From assembly GCA_937883885.1 (NCBI GenBank), contig CAKZXL010000290.1, positions 1 to 8,725 of the forward strand: 8,725 nucleotides of DNA, read 5' to 3'. The notes beneath the pieces are model-generated. The model saw only the letters and a list, made by a program, of their open reading frames with translations, had not been told where the DNA came from and ran no database searches. The position numbers were made by a program, and so were the translations under genes. The DNA is from an uncultured Aquincola sp. GTDB lineage: Bacteria > Pseudomonadota > Gammaproteobacteria > Burkholderiales > Burkholderiaceae. This document shows, in pieces, positions 1 through 6,352 of the stretch. Each line of letters begins with the position of its first letter. Within the stretch, counting starts at the first letter, position 1.

Positions 1-847
1 CCTGCAGCCCGGGCAGCGTGCCGGTGGCCACGTTGGGCACCTTCATCGAATCGAGGTTGTCGCCCGACATCAGCGGCTCACCCGGCAGCAGCGACATCAC
101 GCCCGCCTGCAGCCGGCCCAGCGGGCCGGGCAGGCCGATCACCGGGCGTTCATGGCCCGCCCACCGGCCGGCCAGTTGCACCAGCTGCTTGAGCGTGTAG
201 ACATCGGGCCCGGCGCATTCGTAGGTCTGGCCGATGGTCTCGGACCGGTCGAGGCAGCGCACCAGCGCCTCGGCCACGTCGTCCACCCAGCAGGGCTGGA
301 ACTTGGCGTCGGCGCCGGCCAGCGGCATCAGCGGGAACACCGCCTGCAGCCCGGCGAACATGTTGGTGAAGCGGTCTTCAGCCCCGAACAGCACCGAGGG
401 CCGCAGGATGGTCACGTCCAGGCCCGAGGAGGCCAGCACCGCCTCGCCGGCGGCCTTGCTGCGCAGGTAGCGCGAAGGCGCGTCGGGGCTCACGCCCAGC
501 GCGCTGACGTGCAGCAGCCGGCGCACGCCCGCGGCGCGGCAGGCCTCGGCCAGTTGGCGCGGCAGTTCGGCGTGGGTGCGGCGGAAGGCTTCTTCATTGC
601 CGTGCAGGATGGCCACCAGGTTGATCACCGCATCGCAGCCGGCCACCAGCCGGGCCAGCTGCTGCGGGTCGTTCACGTTGGCCTGCACCACTTCCACCGT
701 GGGCAGCGAGCGCAGGTGGTTGCCGCGGTAGTAGCGCCGCGTGGGCACCACGATGCGGCCGCCGGCGCCGCCGCTGCGGCGCACCAGCCGCTCGGCCACC
801 GCGCGGCCGACGAAGCCGGTTCCGCCGAGCACCAGGATGTTGCGCAT
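1..847 (-). CDS. NDUFA9-like NAD(P)-binding SDR, 3' end cut by window edge
   Basis: The gene starts at the ATG at 847-845 and stays open for 282 codons to the left edge, so the C-terminus is missing. The N-terminus is a Rossmann fold with glycine motif GGTGFVG (residues 8-14). It is followed by NLVAIL (76-81), HVSALGVS (113-120), the catalytic pair Y127-x3-K131 in YLRSK, ILRPSVLFG (148-156) and the C-terminal-domain motif QPCWVDDVAEA (184-194). This pattern matches atypical/extended SDRs related to the complex I NDUFA9 subunit, annotated in Burkholderiales as complex I NDUFA9 family or NAD-dependent epimerase. Bacterial members are not proven complex I subunits, and the substrate is unknown. 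It begins 36 bp after the lytic transglycosylase stop on the same strand, so co-transcription is likely. A GGAG element lies about 11 nt before the start, which is rather far for a Shine-Dalgarno. The family call is firm; the physiological role is open. Confidence 0.88.
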   Translation of the reverse strand, partial: MRNILVLGGTGFVGRAVAERLVRRSGGAGGRIVVPTRRYYRGNHLRSLPTVEVVQANVNDPQQLARLVAGCDAVINLVAILHGNEEAFRRTHAELPRQLAEACRAAGVRRLLHVSALGVSPDAPSRYLRSKAAGEAVLASSGLDVTILRPSVLFGAEDRFTNMFAGLQAVFPLMPLAGADAKFQPCWVDDVAEALVRCLDRSETIGQTYECAGPDVYTLKQLVQLAGRWAGHERPVIGLPGPLGRLQAGVMSLLPGEPLMSGDNLDSMKVPNVATGTLPGLQ

Positions 848-883
848 GGGTCTTTAACTCCGGATGAATGAACGTGTGAGAGG

Positions 884-2896
884 TCAGGGCATGTCGCGGT
901 CGCCGGTGCCGCCGGTGCGCGGGCCGATGGGCCCGCCCAGGCGGGGCTTCAACGCGGGCGGCTTGCCGTTGATCAGCGCGCCATAGACGGTGGCGTTGGA
1001 CAGCACCTTCTTGACGTAGTCGCGCGTTTCGTTGAACGGGATGTTCTCGGCCCAGGCGGCGGCTTCGCTGGTGGCGCCTTCGCGCCAGCGGCGCGGGCGG
1101 CCGGGGCCGGCGTTGTAGGCGGCGGCGGCCATGGCCTGCGAGCCGTCGAAGCTGTCGAGCACCAGCTTCAGGTAGGCGGTGCCCAGCTTCAGGTTGGTGT
1201 CACGGTCGGTGATCATGTCGGCGCTGTAGTCCAGGCCGATCTTCTTGGCCGTCCAGCGGGCGGTGGCCGGCATGATCTGCATCAGGCCCGAGGCGCCGAC
1301 GCTGGAGCGCGCATCCATGATGAAGCGCGATTCCTGGCGGATCAGGCCGTACACGTAGGCCGGGTCCAGGCCGATGGCATTGGCCGCGGCCAGCACGTTC
1401 TGCCGCATCGGCATCGGGTAGCGCTGCTCGAGGTCGAACTCGTTGCGGGTGCGGTCGCTGCTGTTGATGCAGCGGTCCCACACCTCGCGCTCACAGGCCC
1501 ATTGGGCGGCGGCCAGCAGCTCGCGGTCGCTCATGCCGCGCAGGCTGAAGTTCCACTCGCGCACGCCTTCGCTGCGCAGGCCCAGGCCGATGAGCTGCAG
1601 CGCCCGCTGCAGGCCGGGGTGGTTGCGGGCGGCGGCTTTTTCTTCAGCCGTCAGCGGCGCGGGGGCCGGCGGCAGCGCCAGCGTGCGGCCCAGGTCTTCG
1701 GTGGCCAGCTGGCCGTAGAAGCTCAGCGGCGAAGCGATGGTCTGCAGGATCTGCTCCGCCTCGGCGCGCTGCTTGTCGCCGCGCGGGCCTTCCACCGCGG
1801 TGGCCTTCAGCGCACGGGCCTTCCAGTACTGCCAGCCGGCATCGGCCTGTTCTTCCACGCCCATCTCGCTGACGGCCTGCGCGGCCATCGTCCAGCGCTC
1901 GGCGGCCGGGTAGCGGATGGCGGCGCGAACGGCCCAGGCCAGGGTTTCGTTGGTCCACTGCGAATCGGCGGCGCGGGGCTTCTGGTCGCGCTGGGCAAAG
2001 GCCTCGGCAAAGGCGGTCACTGCGTCGGGTGCCAGCCGCTGCGCGTAGCTGCGGCCGATCTGCGACCACACCCAGCCGGCCTGGCCCTGCGGCAGCAGCC
2101 GGCCCCAGCGGGCGCGCAGCAGCGCCACCGCGTTGTCGGGGTCGTCGGCGGCCATGCGCACCAGGGCCACGGCCGTCACTTCTGCGGTGTCGTGGCCCAT
2201 CACCACGCTCTTGCGGCCCAGCGGCTTGGCGGGGCTGGCAAACGCTTCGGCAATGGCGGTGGCCGTGGTCGGCCCCAGCAGCGCCGCGGCCGAGCGGGCG
2301 GCGGCCGGCTTGTTGTATTCGGCGGCGTCGCGGATGCGGGTCCACACGTCGTCCTTGGTGAACACCTTGGCCTCGAACAGCGTGGCGGCCATCAGCGCGC
2401 AGCCGTCGTCCATGTCGCGCTGGGCGCGCCAGGCGGGCAGGGCGGCGTCGCGCACCGGCTGGCCGCCCAGGTGCGCGGTCAGCAGTGCATAGCAGGTGAC
2501 CTGCCGGTCGTCGTTCATCCGGAAGCGCGGAAAGTCGCGGCTGAAGTTGGCCCAGTCGCGGCGGCGGCCCAGCTCCAGCAGCCAATCGTTGCGCAGCCGG
2601 TCTTCCACGTAGCTGCCGGGCCAGCGGGCGTAGAAGGCTTCCAGGTCGGACTGCTGCACCTCGTTCAGTCGGCTGCCCAGCTCCCAGTAGTCCACCCAGG
2701 GCGCCAGCGGGTGGCGCGTCGCCTGGGCGGCGTCGCGCAGCGCCACCAGCCGCACCTTGTCGCGCTTGCGGGCGGCCTCCCGCGCCTCGGTCACCAGGCC
2801 GTCGGCCCCTTGCGCCTGGGCAATCGGGGCGCAGGCCGTGGCCAGCAGGACGGCGGCCAGTCCGGTGAGGGTGGCAAGGAGGCGGGGCTTGGGCAT
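884..2896 (-). CDS. slt: Soluble lytic murein transglycosylase (Slt70-type)
   Basis: This 670-residue periplasmic enzyme cleaves the MurNAc-GlcNAc bond of peptidoglycan non-hydrolytically, forming 1,6-anhydroMurNAc ends. Residues 1-29 are a signal peptide (basic MPKPR, then a Leu/Ala core). Cleavage after AQA (about 29) is possible, but Cys22 preceded by ATA also looks like a weak lipobox, so soluble versus lipoprotein is unresolved. Residues about 30-480 are the alpha-helical superhelical U/L region typical of Slt70. The catalytic SLT domain occupies about 500-640: catalytic Glu522 in IRQESRF, GLMQIMP (537-543), AAYNAGPGR (592-600) and ENIPFNETRDYVKKV (617-631). The length fits the Slt70 family. 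The C-terminal 20 residues are Gly/Pro/Arg-rich and lie over a 7-bp GC hairpin at 919-936. No convincing Shine-Dalgarno precedes the ATG at 2896, but the signal peptide starts there. The NDUFA9-like gene follows by 36 bp. Confidence 0.95.
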   Translation of the reverse strand: MPKPRLLATLTGLAAVLLATACAPIAQAQGADGLVTEAREAARKRDKVRLVALRDAAQATRHPLAPWVDYWELGSRLNEVQQSDLEAFYARWPGSYVEDRLRNDWLLELGRRRDWANFSRDFPRFRMNDDRQVTCYALLTAHLGGQPVRDAALPAWRAQRDMDDGCALMAATLFEAKVFTKDDVWTRIRDAAEYNKPAAARSAAALLGPTTATAIAEAFASPAKPLGRKSVVMGHDTAEVTAVALVRMAADDPDNAVALLRARWGRLLPQGQAGWVWSQIGRSYAQRLAPDAVTAFAEAFAQRDQKPRAADSQWTNETLAWAVRAAIRYPAAERWTMAAQAVSEMGVEEQADAGWQYWKARALKATAVEGPRGDKQRAEAEQILQTIASPLSFYGQLATEDLGRTLALPPAPAPLTAEEKAAARNHPGLQRALQLIGLGLRSEGVREWNFSLRGMSDRELLAAAQWACEREVWDRCINSSDRTRNEFDLEQRYPMPMRQNVLAAANAIGLDPAYVYGLIRQESRFIMDARSSVGASGLMQIMPATARWTAKKIGLDYSADMITDRDTNLKLGTAYLKLVLDSFDGSQAMAAAAYNAGPGRPRRWREGATSEAAAWAENIPFNETRDYVKKVLSNATVYGALINGKPPALKPRLGGPIGPRTGGTGDRDMP
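919..936. repeat. 7-bp perfect inverted repeat with 4-base loop in the 3' end of slt
   Basis: The arms GCGGGCC and GGCCCGC are separated by GATG. The repeat encodes part of the Gly/Pro-rich C-terminal tail of the transglycosylase, about 35 bases before its stop. It could fold in the mRNA near the slt/SDR junction. In DNA this GC-rich such hairpins are common, and no T-run follows, so a terminator role is not supported. Confidence 0.4.
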
Positions 2897-3024
2897 GGGC
2901 AGGCGGTGGATGGGGCTGCGCCGCGACGGGGCGGCGTCAACAGGGAAAGCACGGTCGGTGGCTCAAAAGCGCACCCCGAGCCGCGGGATGGCGACAGGCG
3001 CGTTTGAATGTAGCGCAGCAACTT

Positions 3025-3046
3025 CGCCCCGGGTTGACGCGGGGCG
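3025..3046 (-). terminator. GC hairpin after the LysR gene, possible terminator
   Basis: A perfect 7-bp stem (CGCCCCG/CGGGGCG) with an 8-base loop starts 12 bases after the LysR stop on the minus strand. It lies in the 162-bp gap (2897-3058) before slt, in which I see no further gene and no clear promoter. No U-tract follows the stem, so an intrinsic terminator is only weakly supported. It could instead be a 3'-end stabilising or Rho-related structure. Confidence 0.3.
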
Positions 3047-3058
3047 GCCGTTGTCGGG

Positions 3059-4018
3059 TCAGTCTGGTTCCCCGACGGCGCGGCGCGTCTCGCGCGCCTG
3101 CTCGATCACCCAGTCGATGAACGGCCGCAGCTCGCTGCGCTGCAGCGCCGCTTCGCTGTGCACCAGCCAGTAGGTGAAGGGCGAGCGTTCGCGGCCGGCT
3201 TCGCCGAAGGGCTCGACCAGCTCGCCGCGCTGGATGGATTCCTGCACCAGCGCCAGCCGCGCCAGCGCCACGCCCTGGCCCGACAGCGCCGCCTGCACCT
3301 GCTGGTGGGTGTAGTTCATGTACAGCCAGCGCAGCGGCTCCTGGTGCGGCAGCCCGCGCCGGGCCAGCCAGTAGCGCCAGCTCAGGTACTCGGCGCTGGG
3401 GCGCTGGTCGTCTTCTTCCAGCAGCGTGTGGCGCGCCAGGTCGGCGGGTGCGCGCAGCGGCGGCGCCTGGCCGCGCTCGGCCTGCTCGGCCAGCGCCTGG
3501 CCCACGACGGGCGTCAGCACCTCGCCGAAGAGCTTGGTGGCACCGGGCGGCGCGTCGTTCGGGTGGCAGTAGCGCAGCGCCACGTCCAGCTCCGGGTCGT
3601 CCATGTCGGCCAGCACGTCGGAGGCGGAGATGCGGATGTCGATGTCCGGGTGCAGCCGCTGGAAGGAATGCAGCCGCGGAATCAGCCACAGCGAAGCGAA
3701 TGAGGCGAAGGTGGTGACGCCCACGTGCCGCCGGCCGCTGGTCACGCGGATCTGCCGCACCGTGGCGTCCAGCCGGTCGAGCAGCGGCGCCACCGTGCGC
3801 AGCAGCGTGGCGCCGGTGCTGGTGAGCTCCACATGCCGGGTGCCGCGCAGGAACAGCACCGCGCCCACTTCGTCTTCCAGCGCGCGGATCTGGCGGCTGA
3901 TGGCGGATTGGGTGAGGTGGAGTTCGTCGGCCGCGCCGCTGAAGCTGAGGCGGCGCGCCACCGCCTCGAACGCGCGCAGCGGGCCGATGGCGAGCGGGCG
4001 CTGGCGCAGTCTATTCAT
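3059..4018 (-). CDS. LysR-family transcriptional regulator (GcvA-like)
   Basis: This is a 319-residue protein of normal LysR length. The N-terminal winged helix-turn-helix spans about residues 9-70: IGPLRAFEAVARRLSFSGAA, then recognition-helix motif LTQSAISRQIRALE (35-48), then the wing LFLRGTRHVELTSTG (55-69). A linker helix follows. The periplasmic-binding-protein-like effector domain runs from about 95 to 305 (HVGVTTFASFASLWLIPRL, 98-116; DPELDVALRY, 141-150; WLYMNYTHQQVQAALSGQGV, 231-250). The opening resembles GcvA-type regulators that control a divergent neighbour. The ATG at 4018 is used because it gives the standard LysR N-terminus; no Shine-Dalgarno precedes it. The gene is divergent from the DUF2917 gene at 4114 across 95 bp, which suggests it regulates that gene and itself. 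The effector is unknown. Confidence 0.93.
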   Translation of the reverse strand: MNRLRQRPLAIGPLRAFEAVARRLSFSGAADELHLTQSAISRQIRALEDEVGAVLFLRGTRHVELTSTGATLLRTVAPLLDRLDATVRQIRVTSGRRHVGVTTFASFASLWLIPRLHSFQRLHPDIDIRISASDVLADMDDPELDVALRYCHPNDAPPGATKLFGEVLTPVVGQALAEQAERGQAPPLRAPADLARHTLLEEDDQRPSAEYLSWRYWLARRGLPHQEPLRWLYMNYTHQQVQAALSGQGVALARLALVQESIQRGELVEPFGEAGRERSPFTYWLVHSEAALQRSELRPFIDWVIEQARETRRAVGEPD

Positions 4019-4113
4019 GATCAGAAAGCATCAATGGCGGGCAAATCCATCATTCGACACAAAGCGGCGGCACCACCAGAATCCCTCTCACACCACTTCT
4101 TCAGGAGTATGTC
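4019..4113. promoter_or_regulatory. Divergent LysR/DUF2917 intergenic region
   Basis: This 95-bp region separates two head-to-head genes and must hold both promoters unless one start is misplaced. It is less GC-rich than the genes around it. A weak sigma70-like pair for the rightward gene is TTCGAC (4053-4058), an 18-bp spacer and CAGAAT (4077-4082). TGAT-N8-ATCA (4018-4033) forms a short dyad over the LysR start. Established knowledge: LysR regulators usually bind such divergent regions at T-N11-A dyads. I could not identify one convincingly here. Confidence 0.45.
4103..4107 (+). promoter_or_regulatory. Ribosome binding site of the DUF2917 gene
   Basis: AGGAG sits 6 bases before the ATG at 4114. 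A closer ATG at 4109 is in another frame and too near the site. This fixes the start at 4114. Confidence 0.75.
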
Positions 4114-4500
4114 ATGGCCCACGCATTGATGAGCTTTCCTCAAGCCACCAGCGCGGCTGCATGGTCGGTCGCGCTGCCGGCCGGCGCCGCGCGCACCATC
4201 GCCGCAGCGGGCCATGCACGCTGGATCGCGGTCACGGAAGGGCAGCTCTGGCTCACCCTCACCGACAGCCCCGAAGCCACCGCCGGCGATGTGTGGCTGC
4301 AGCCCGGCGAAGGCTTTGCGCTGGGCGCGGGCATCAGCGCCGTGGTCGAAGGCCGCGGCCCCGCCAGCTTCCAGCTGCTGGAAGCACCGCAACCCCGCCA
4401 GGTGCCCGGCCGCAGCGCCTGGCAGCGCACGGCCGGCACGCTGGAAAGCCTGCGCCGCTCGGTGCAGTGGGGCGCGCCAGCGGCGGCCTGCGCGGGTTGA
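4114..4500 (+). CDS. DUF2917 domain-containing protein
   Basis: This small protein of 128 residues has no signal peptide or membrane segment. Residues about 16-90 are beta-rich and match the DUF2917 pattern: RWIAVTEGQLWLTLTDSPEA (36-55), GDVWLQPGEGFALGAG (58-73) and the closing strand ISAVVEG (74-80). The layout of short strands with Trp, 'GDVWLQPGE' and 'ALGAG' suggests a single-domain cupin-like beta barrel, which is inference. The C-terminal 35 residues are basic and contain two Trp (SAWQRTAGTLESLRRSVQWG, 101-120). No catalytic role is established for DUF2917. The neighbouring divergent LysR gene is a common partner of this family in Burkholderiales (recalled, not searched). The gene converges on the TfoX-like gene with only 6 bp between stop codons. 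Confidence 0.82.
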   Translation: MAHALMSFPQATSAAAWSVALPAGAARTIAAAGHARWIAVTEGQLWLTLTDSPEATAGDVWLQPGEGFALGAGISAVVEGRGPASFQLLEAPQPRQVPGRSAWQRTAGTLESLRRSVQWGAPAAACAG

Positions 4501-4512
4501 GGGCGGTCAACC
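4495..4512. terminator. Hairpin formed by the two convergent stop codons
   Basis: GGTTGA (4495-4500) and TCAACC (4507-4512) form a perfect 6-bp stem with loop GGGCGG. With one bulged G, three more outer pairs (CGC/GCG) can form. The TGA stop of the DUF2917 gene is in the left arm and the stop of the TfoX-like gene is in the right arm. The symmetry would give a hairpin in both transcripts, so a bidirectional terminator is possible. There is no T-run on either side, so function is uncertain. Confidence 0.35.
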
Positions 4513-4884
4513 GCGGCCTGCCCGCGGCTTCCGCCGCCCCTTTGCCAGCGCCGCCTGCAGCGCCAGCCTGGCCCAGGGGGCCATCAGCGGGGGCGCTTCC
4601 AGGGCTTCAGCGGGCACCGTGAAAAACCCCAGCTGCGTGGGCTCGCCCTTGCGGCTGTAGACGAAGGGCTCGCCGCCGGCGGCTTCGAACTGTGGCTGGG
4701 TGGTGGCGTCGACCTTCAGGTAGAGCTGCTCCTGCACCACGATGGCGATGAAGTGCTCGTCCAGGTACAGGCCATGGCTGCCGAACATGCGCTTGGCGCG
4801 CACCCGGCCCAGCGGCGACAGCAGCTCGATGCAGTGTTGGACGAAGGCATCGGCCGGCGAGGCTGGCGGGGTGGCGGCGCGCAT
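4507..4884 (-). CDS. TfoX/Sxy N-terminal-domain family protein
   Basis: This is a 125-residue protein. The TfoX N-terminal domain covers about residues 13-105: KRMFGSHGLYLDEHFIAIVV (31-50), LYLKVD (54-59), F66-EAAGGEPFVY (67-76), KGEPTQLGFFTVP (79-91). A basic Lys/Arg/Gly tail ends the protein (KGRRKPRAGRG). The C-terminal TfoX domain found in full-length competence regulators is absent, as in many stand-alone members. A competence role should therefore not be assumed; function is unknown. The ATG at 4884 gives a normal N-terminus, although no strong Shine-Dalgarno is visible. The gene is divergent from the cyclo-ligase gene and shares an intergenic region containing a 15-bp palindrome. It converges on the DUF2917 gene. 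Confidence 0.88.
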   Translation of the reverse strand: MRAATPPASPADAFVQHCIELLSPLGRVRAKRMFGSHGLYLDEHFIAIVVQEQLYLKVDATTQPQFEAAGGEPFVYSRKGEPTQLGFFTVPAEALEAPPLMAPWARLALQAALAKGRRKPRAGRG

Positions 4885-4902
4885 CGGCGCAGTCTAGGCA
4901 GG

Positions 4903-4917
4903 TTGTGGCAGCCACAA
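4903..4917. promoter_or_regulatory. 15-bp palindrome, candidate operator between tfoX-like and cyclo-ligase genes
   Basis: TTGTGGC and GCCACAA flank a single central A at 4910, giving perfect 7+1+7 symmetry. It lies 19-33 bases before the TfoX-like ATG and 36-50 bases before the preferred cyclo-ligase ATG, where a repressor or activator could act on both. About half a palindrome of this type is expected by chance in 8.7 kb, so the position is the main support. It is not a CRP site. It covers the alternative GTG start at 4905. Confidence 0.4.
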
Positions 4918-4952
4918 TCGCAGCTCCCGTCACTGTCGACCTGCCCGCCACC

Positions 4953-5555
4953 ATGCCGATGCCCGATTTCAGCCTGGACCCCCCCCGCGACAAGAAGCTG
5001 CTGCGCCGGCAGCTGCAGGCCGAGCGGCTGGCCATGATCGACCGGCATGAGCGCGCCATGCACCTGCAGCAGGTGCTGCGGGTGTGGCTGGTGACCCGCA
5101 AGGAACAGACGATCGGCGCCTACTGGCCGATCAAGGGCGAATTCGATGCGCTGCCCGCGCTCTACCGCTGGACCGAAGGTGCGCCCGAGCGCCGCATCGG
5201 CCTGCCGGTGATTGACCGCGAGACCAAGCAGCTGCGCTTCCATGTCTGGTACCCCGGCTGCCCGATGGAAGAAGACGCCTTCGGCATTCCCAAGCCCAAG
5301 GACACCGAGCAGTTCACGCCGCAGATGCTGCTGGTGCCCTGCGTGGGCTACGGCCCCAAGGGCCTGCGCCTGGGGTATGGCGGCGGCTTCTACGACCGCA
5401 CGCTGGCCGCCATCGAGCCGCGGCCCTACACCGTGGGCGTAGGCTATGCCCACGGCTACCTGCCCTGGCTGACGCCCGAGCCGCACGACGTGCCGCTGGA
5501 CGCGATGCTCAACGAGAACGGCGTCGTCAGCGACGTCGATGCCGACGGCCCCTGA
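4953..5555 (+). CDS. ygfA: 5-formyltetrahydrofolate cyclo-ligase
   Basis: This cytoplasmic enzyme converts 5-formyl-THF plus ATP to 5,10-methenyl-THF, returning stored folate to the one-carbon pool. The product is 200 residues from this ATG, the usual family size. Family features (numbered from 4953) are the N-terminal basic helix DKKLLRRQLQAERL (13-26) for phosphate contact, GAYWPIKGEFD (55-65), GLPVID (83-88), AFGIPKP (109-115), and the hallmark LGYGGGFYDRTL (140-151) that binds ATP/folate. PLDAMLNENGV (182-192) closes the domain. The frame is also open from a GTG at 4905, which has a weak AGG 6 bases upstream. I prefer 4953 because the GTG adds an unconserved Ala/Thr/Val-rich stretch and lies inside a palindrome; ATG 4959 is also possible. 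A run of eight C (4979-4986) sits just after the start. The PEP-CTERM gene follows by 17 bp. Confidence 0.93.
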   Translation: MPMPDFSLDPPRDKKLLRRQLQAERLAMIDRHERAMHLQQVLRVWLVTRKEQTIGAYWPIKGEFDALPALYRWTEGAPERRIGLPVIDRETKQLRFHVWYPGCPMEEDAFGIPKPKDTEQFTPQMLLVPCVGYGPKGLRLGYGGGFYDRTLAAIEPRPYTVGVGYAHGYLPWLTPEPHDVPLDAMLNENGVVSDVDADGP

Positions 5556-5561
5556 TGCTTT

Positions 5562-5566
5562 AGGAG
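5562..5566 (+). promoter_or_regulatory. Ribosome binding site of the PEP-CTERM gene
   Basis: AGGAG lies 6 bases before the ATG at 5573 and just after the cyclo-ligase stop (5553-5555). It supports 5573 over the downstream in-frame ATG at 5594. Confidence 0.7.
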
Positions 5567-5572
5567 AACGCC

Positions 5573-6352
5573 ATGACCGCTTGCCCGCATGCCATGTCTG
5601 TTCACGTCAGTCGGCCGCTGCGGTGGGCGGCTGCATGCGCCGCGCTGTGGGCCGCGGCTCCGGCCGCGCAGGCGGTGGTGTTGTACGACCCGGCCGCCGG
5701 CAGCCTGCCTGCGGCCCAGGGCTGGCTGACCAGCGCGACCAGCGGCGCGGCGCCGGGCACGCAAAACTTGAGCGGCGGCCGGCTGGCGATCGACACCACC
5801 GGCAGCGGCGTGGTGGCCTTCGGCAACGCCCGGCTCAGCCCGGTGGCGCTGGACGGCAACGCGGGCTATGCAGTCGACTTCTCACTGCAGGTGCTGGCGG
5901 AAACCCATAGCAGCCCCAACCGCGCCGGCTTCTCGCTGCTGCTGGTGGGCAGCGATCCGGCGCAGTCGGTGGCCTTGTCGTTCTGGCAGGACCGGGTGTG
6001 GGTGCCGACGGTGGATGCATCGGCGGCCGACCGCTTCGTGCAGGGCGAGGGCGCCGGCTTCGACACCACCGCGGCTTTCACCGACTACCGGCTGCAGGTG
6101 CAGGGTGGCCGCTACAGCGTGAGCGCCGGCGGCCAGGCCTTGTTCAGCGGCACGCTGCAGGACTACCGCAGCGGCGGCCTGCCGTACACGGTGCCCAACC
6201 TGGTGTTCTTCGGCGACGACAGCAGCCGCGGCAGCGCGCAGGTGGCGCTGGGCGCGATCAGCATCTCACCGGTGCCCGAGCCGGCCAGCGCGCTGTTGCT
6301 GCTGGCCGGGTTGGGCGTGGTGGCTGCTTTCAGAATCAAGCGCCGAGCTTGA
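5573..6352 (+). CDS. PEP-CTERM sorting domain protein, probable choice-of-anchor Y domain
   Basis: This is a 259-residue exported protein. Residues 1-34 form a signal peptide with likely cleavage after AQA (PAAQA-VVLYD). The mature part (about 35-230) is a beta-rich Gly/Ser/Ala domain with LYDPAAGSLPAAQGW (37-51), FSLQVLAETHSSPNRAGFSL (103-122), FWQDRVW (137-143), YRLQVQGGRYSVSAGG (172-187) and NLVFFGDDSSRGSAQVALG (209-227). This order matches, from memory, the choice-of-anchor Y family. The C-terminus is a textbook PEP-CTERM signal: VPEPAS (234-239), a hydrophobic helix (about 240-253) and the basic tail RIKRRA. Known biology: an exosortase (EpsH-type) processes such proteins for surface or EPS association, and it must be encoded elsewhere. 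The ligand or role is unknown. The gene follows the cyclo-ligase by 17 bp and overlaps metF by 17 bp, tail to tail. Confidence 0.92.
   Translation: MTACPHAMSVHVSRPLRWAAACAALWAAAPAAQAVVLYDPAAGSLPAAQGWLTSATSGAAPGTQNLSGGRLAIDTTGSGVVAFGNARLSPVALDGNAGYAVDFSLQVLAETHSSPNRAGFSLLLVGSDPAQSVALSFWQDRVWVPTVDASAADRFVQGEGAGFDTTAAFTDYRLQVQGGRYSVSAGGQALFSGTLQDYRSGGLPYTVPNLVFFGDDSSRGSAQVALGAISISPVPEPASALLLLAGLGVVAAFRIKRRA
6281..6309. repeat. 9-bp perfect inverted repeat under the PEP-CTERM motif; possible metF 3' hairpin
   Basis: CCGGCCAGC (6281-6289) and GCTGGCCGG (6301-6309) are exact complements with an 11-base spacer. On the plus strand they encode the Pro-Ala-Ser and Leu-Ala-Gly parts of the PEP-CTERM helix. 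On the minus strand the hairpin begins 27 bases after the metF stop and could mark the metF mRNA end, though no U-tract follows. Confidence 0.4.

Noticed and set aside
152..871. 239-codon plus-strand frame opposite the SDR gene
   Set aside because: The minus strand encodes a good Rossmann fold with YxxxK; the plus frame has no recognisable features.
1502..3007. 501-codon open frame on the plus strand opposite slt
   Set aside because: The translation is Gly/Ala/His/Gln/Arg-rich with no domain, and it is the antisense of a clear lytic transglycosylase. It is a GC-bias shadow.
4507..4884. Calling the TfoX-like gene a competence regulator
   Set aside because: Only the N-terminal domain is present, and no competence genes are nearby.
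4905..4952. GTG start for the cyclo-ligase
   Set aside because: Only a weak AGG precedes it, the added residues look unconserved, and it sits in a palindrome. It is kept as a possible alternative rather than excluded.
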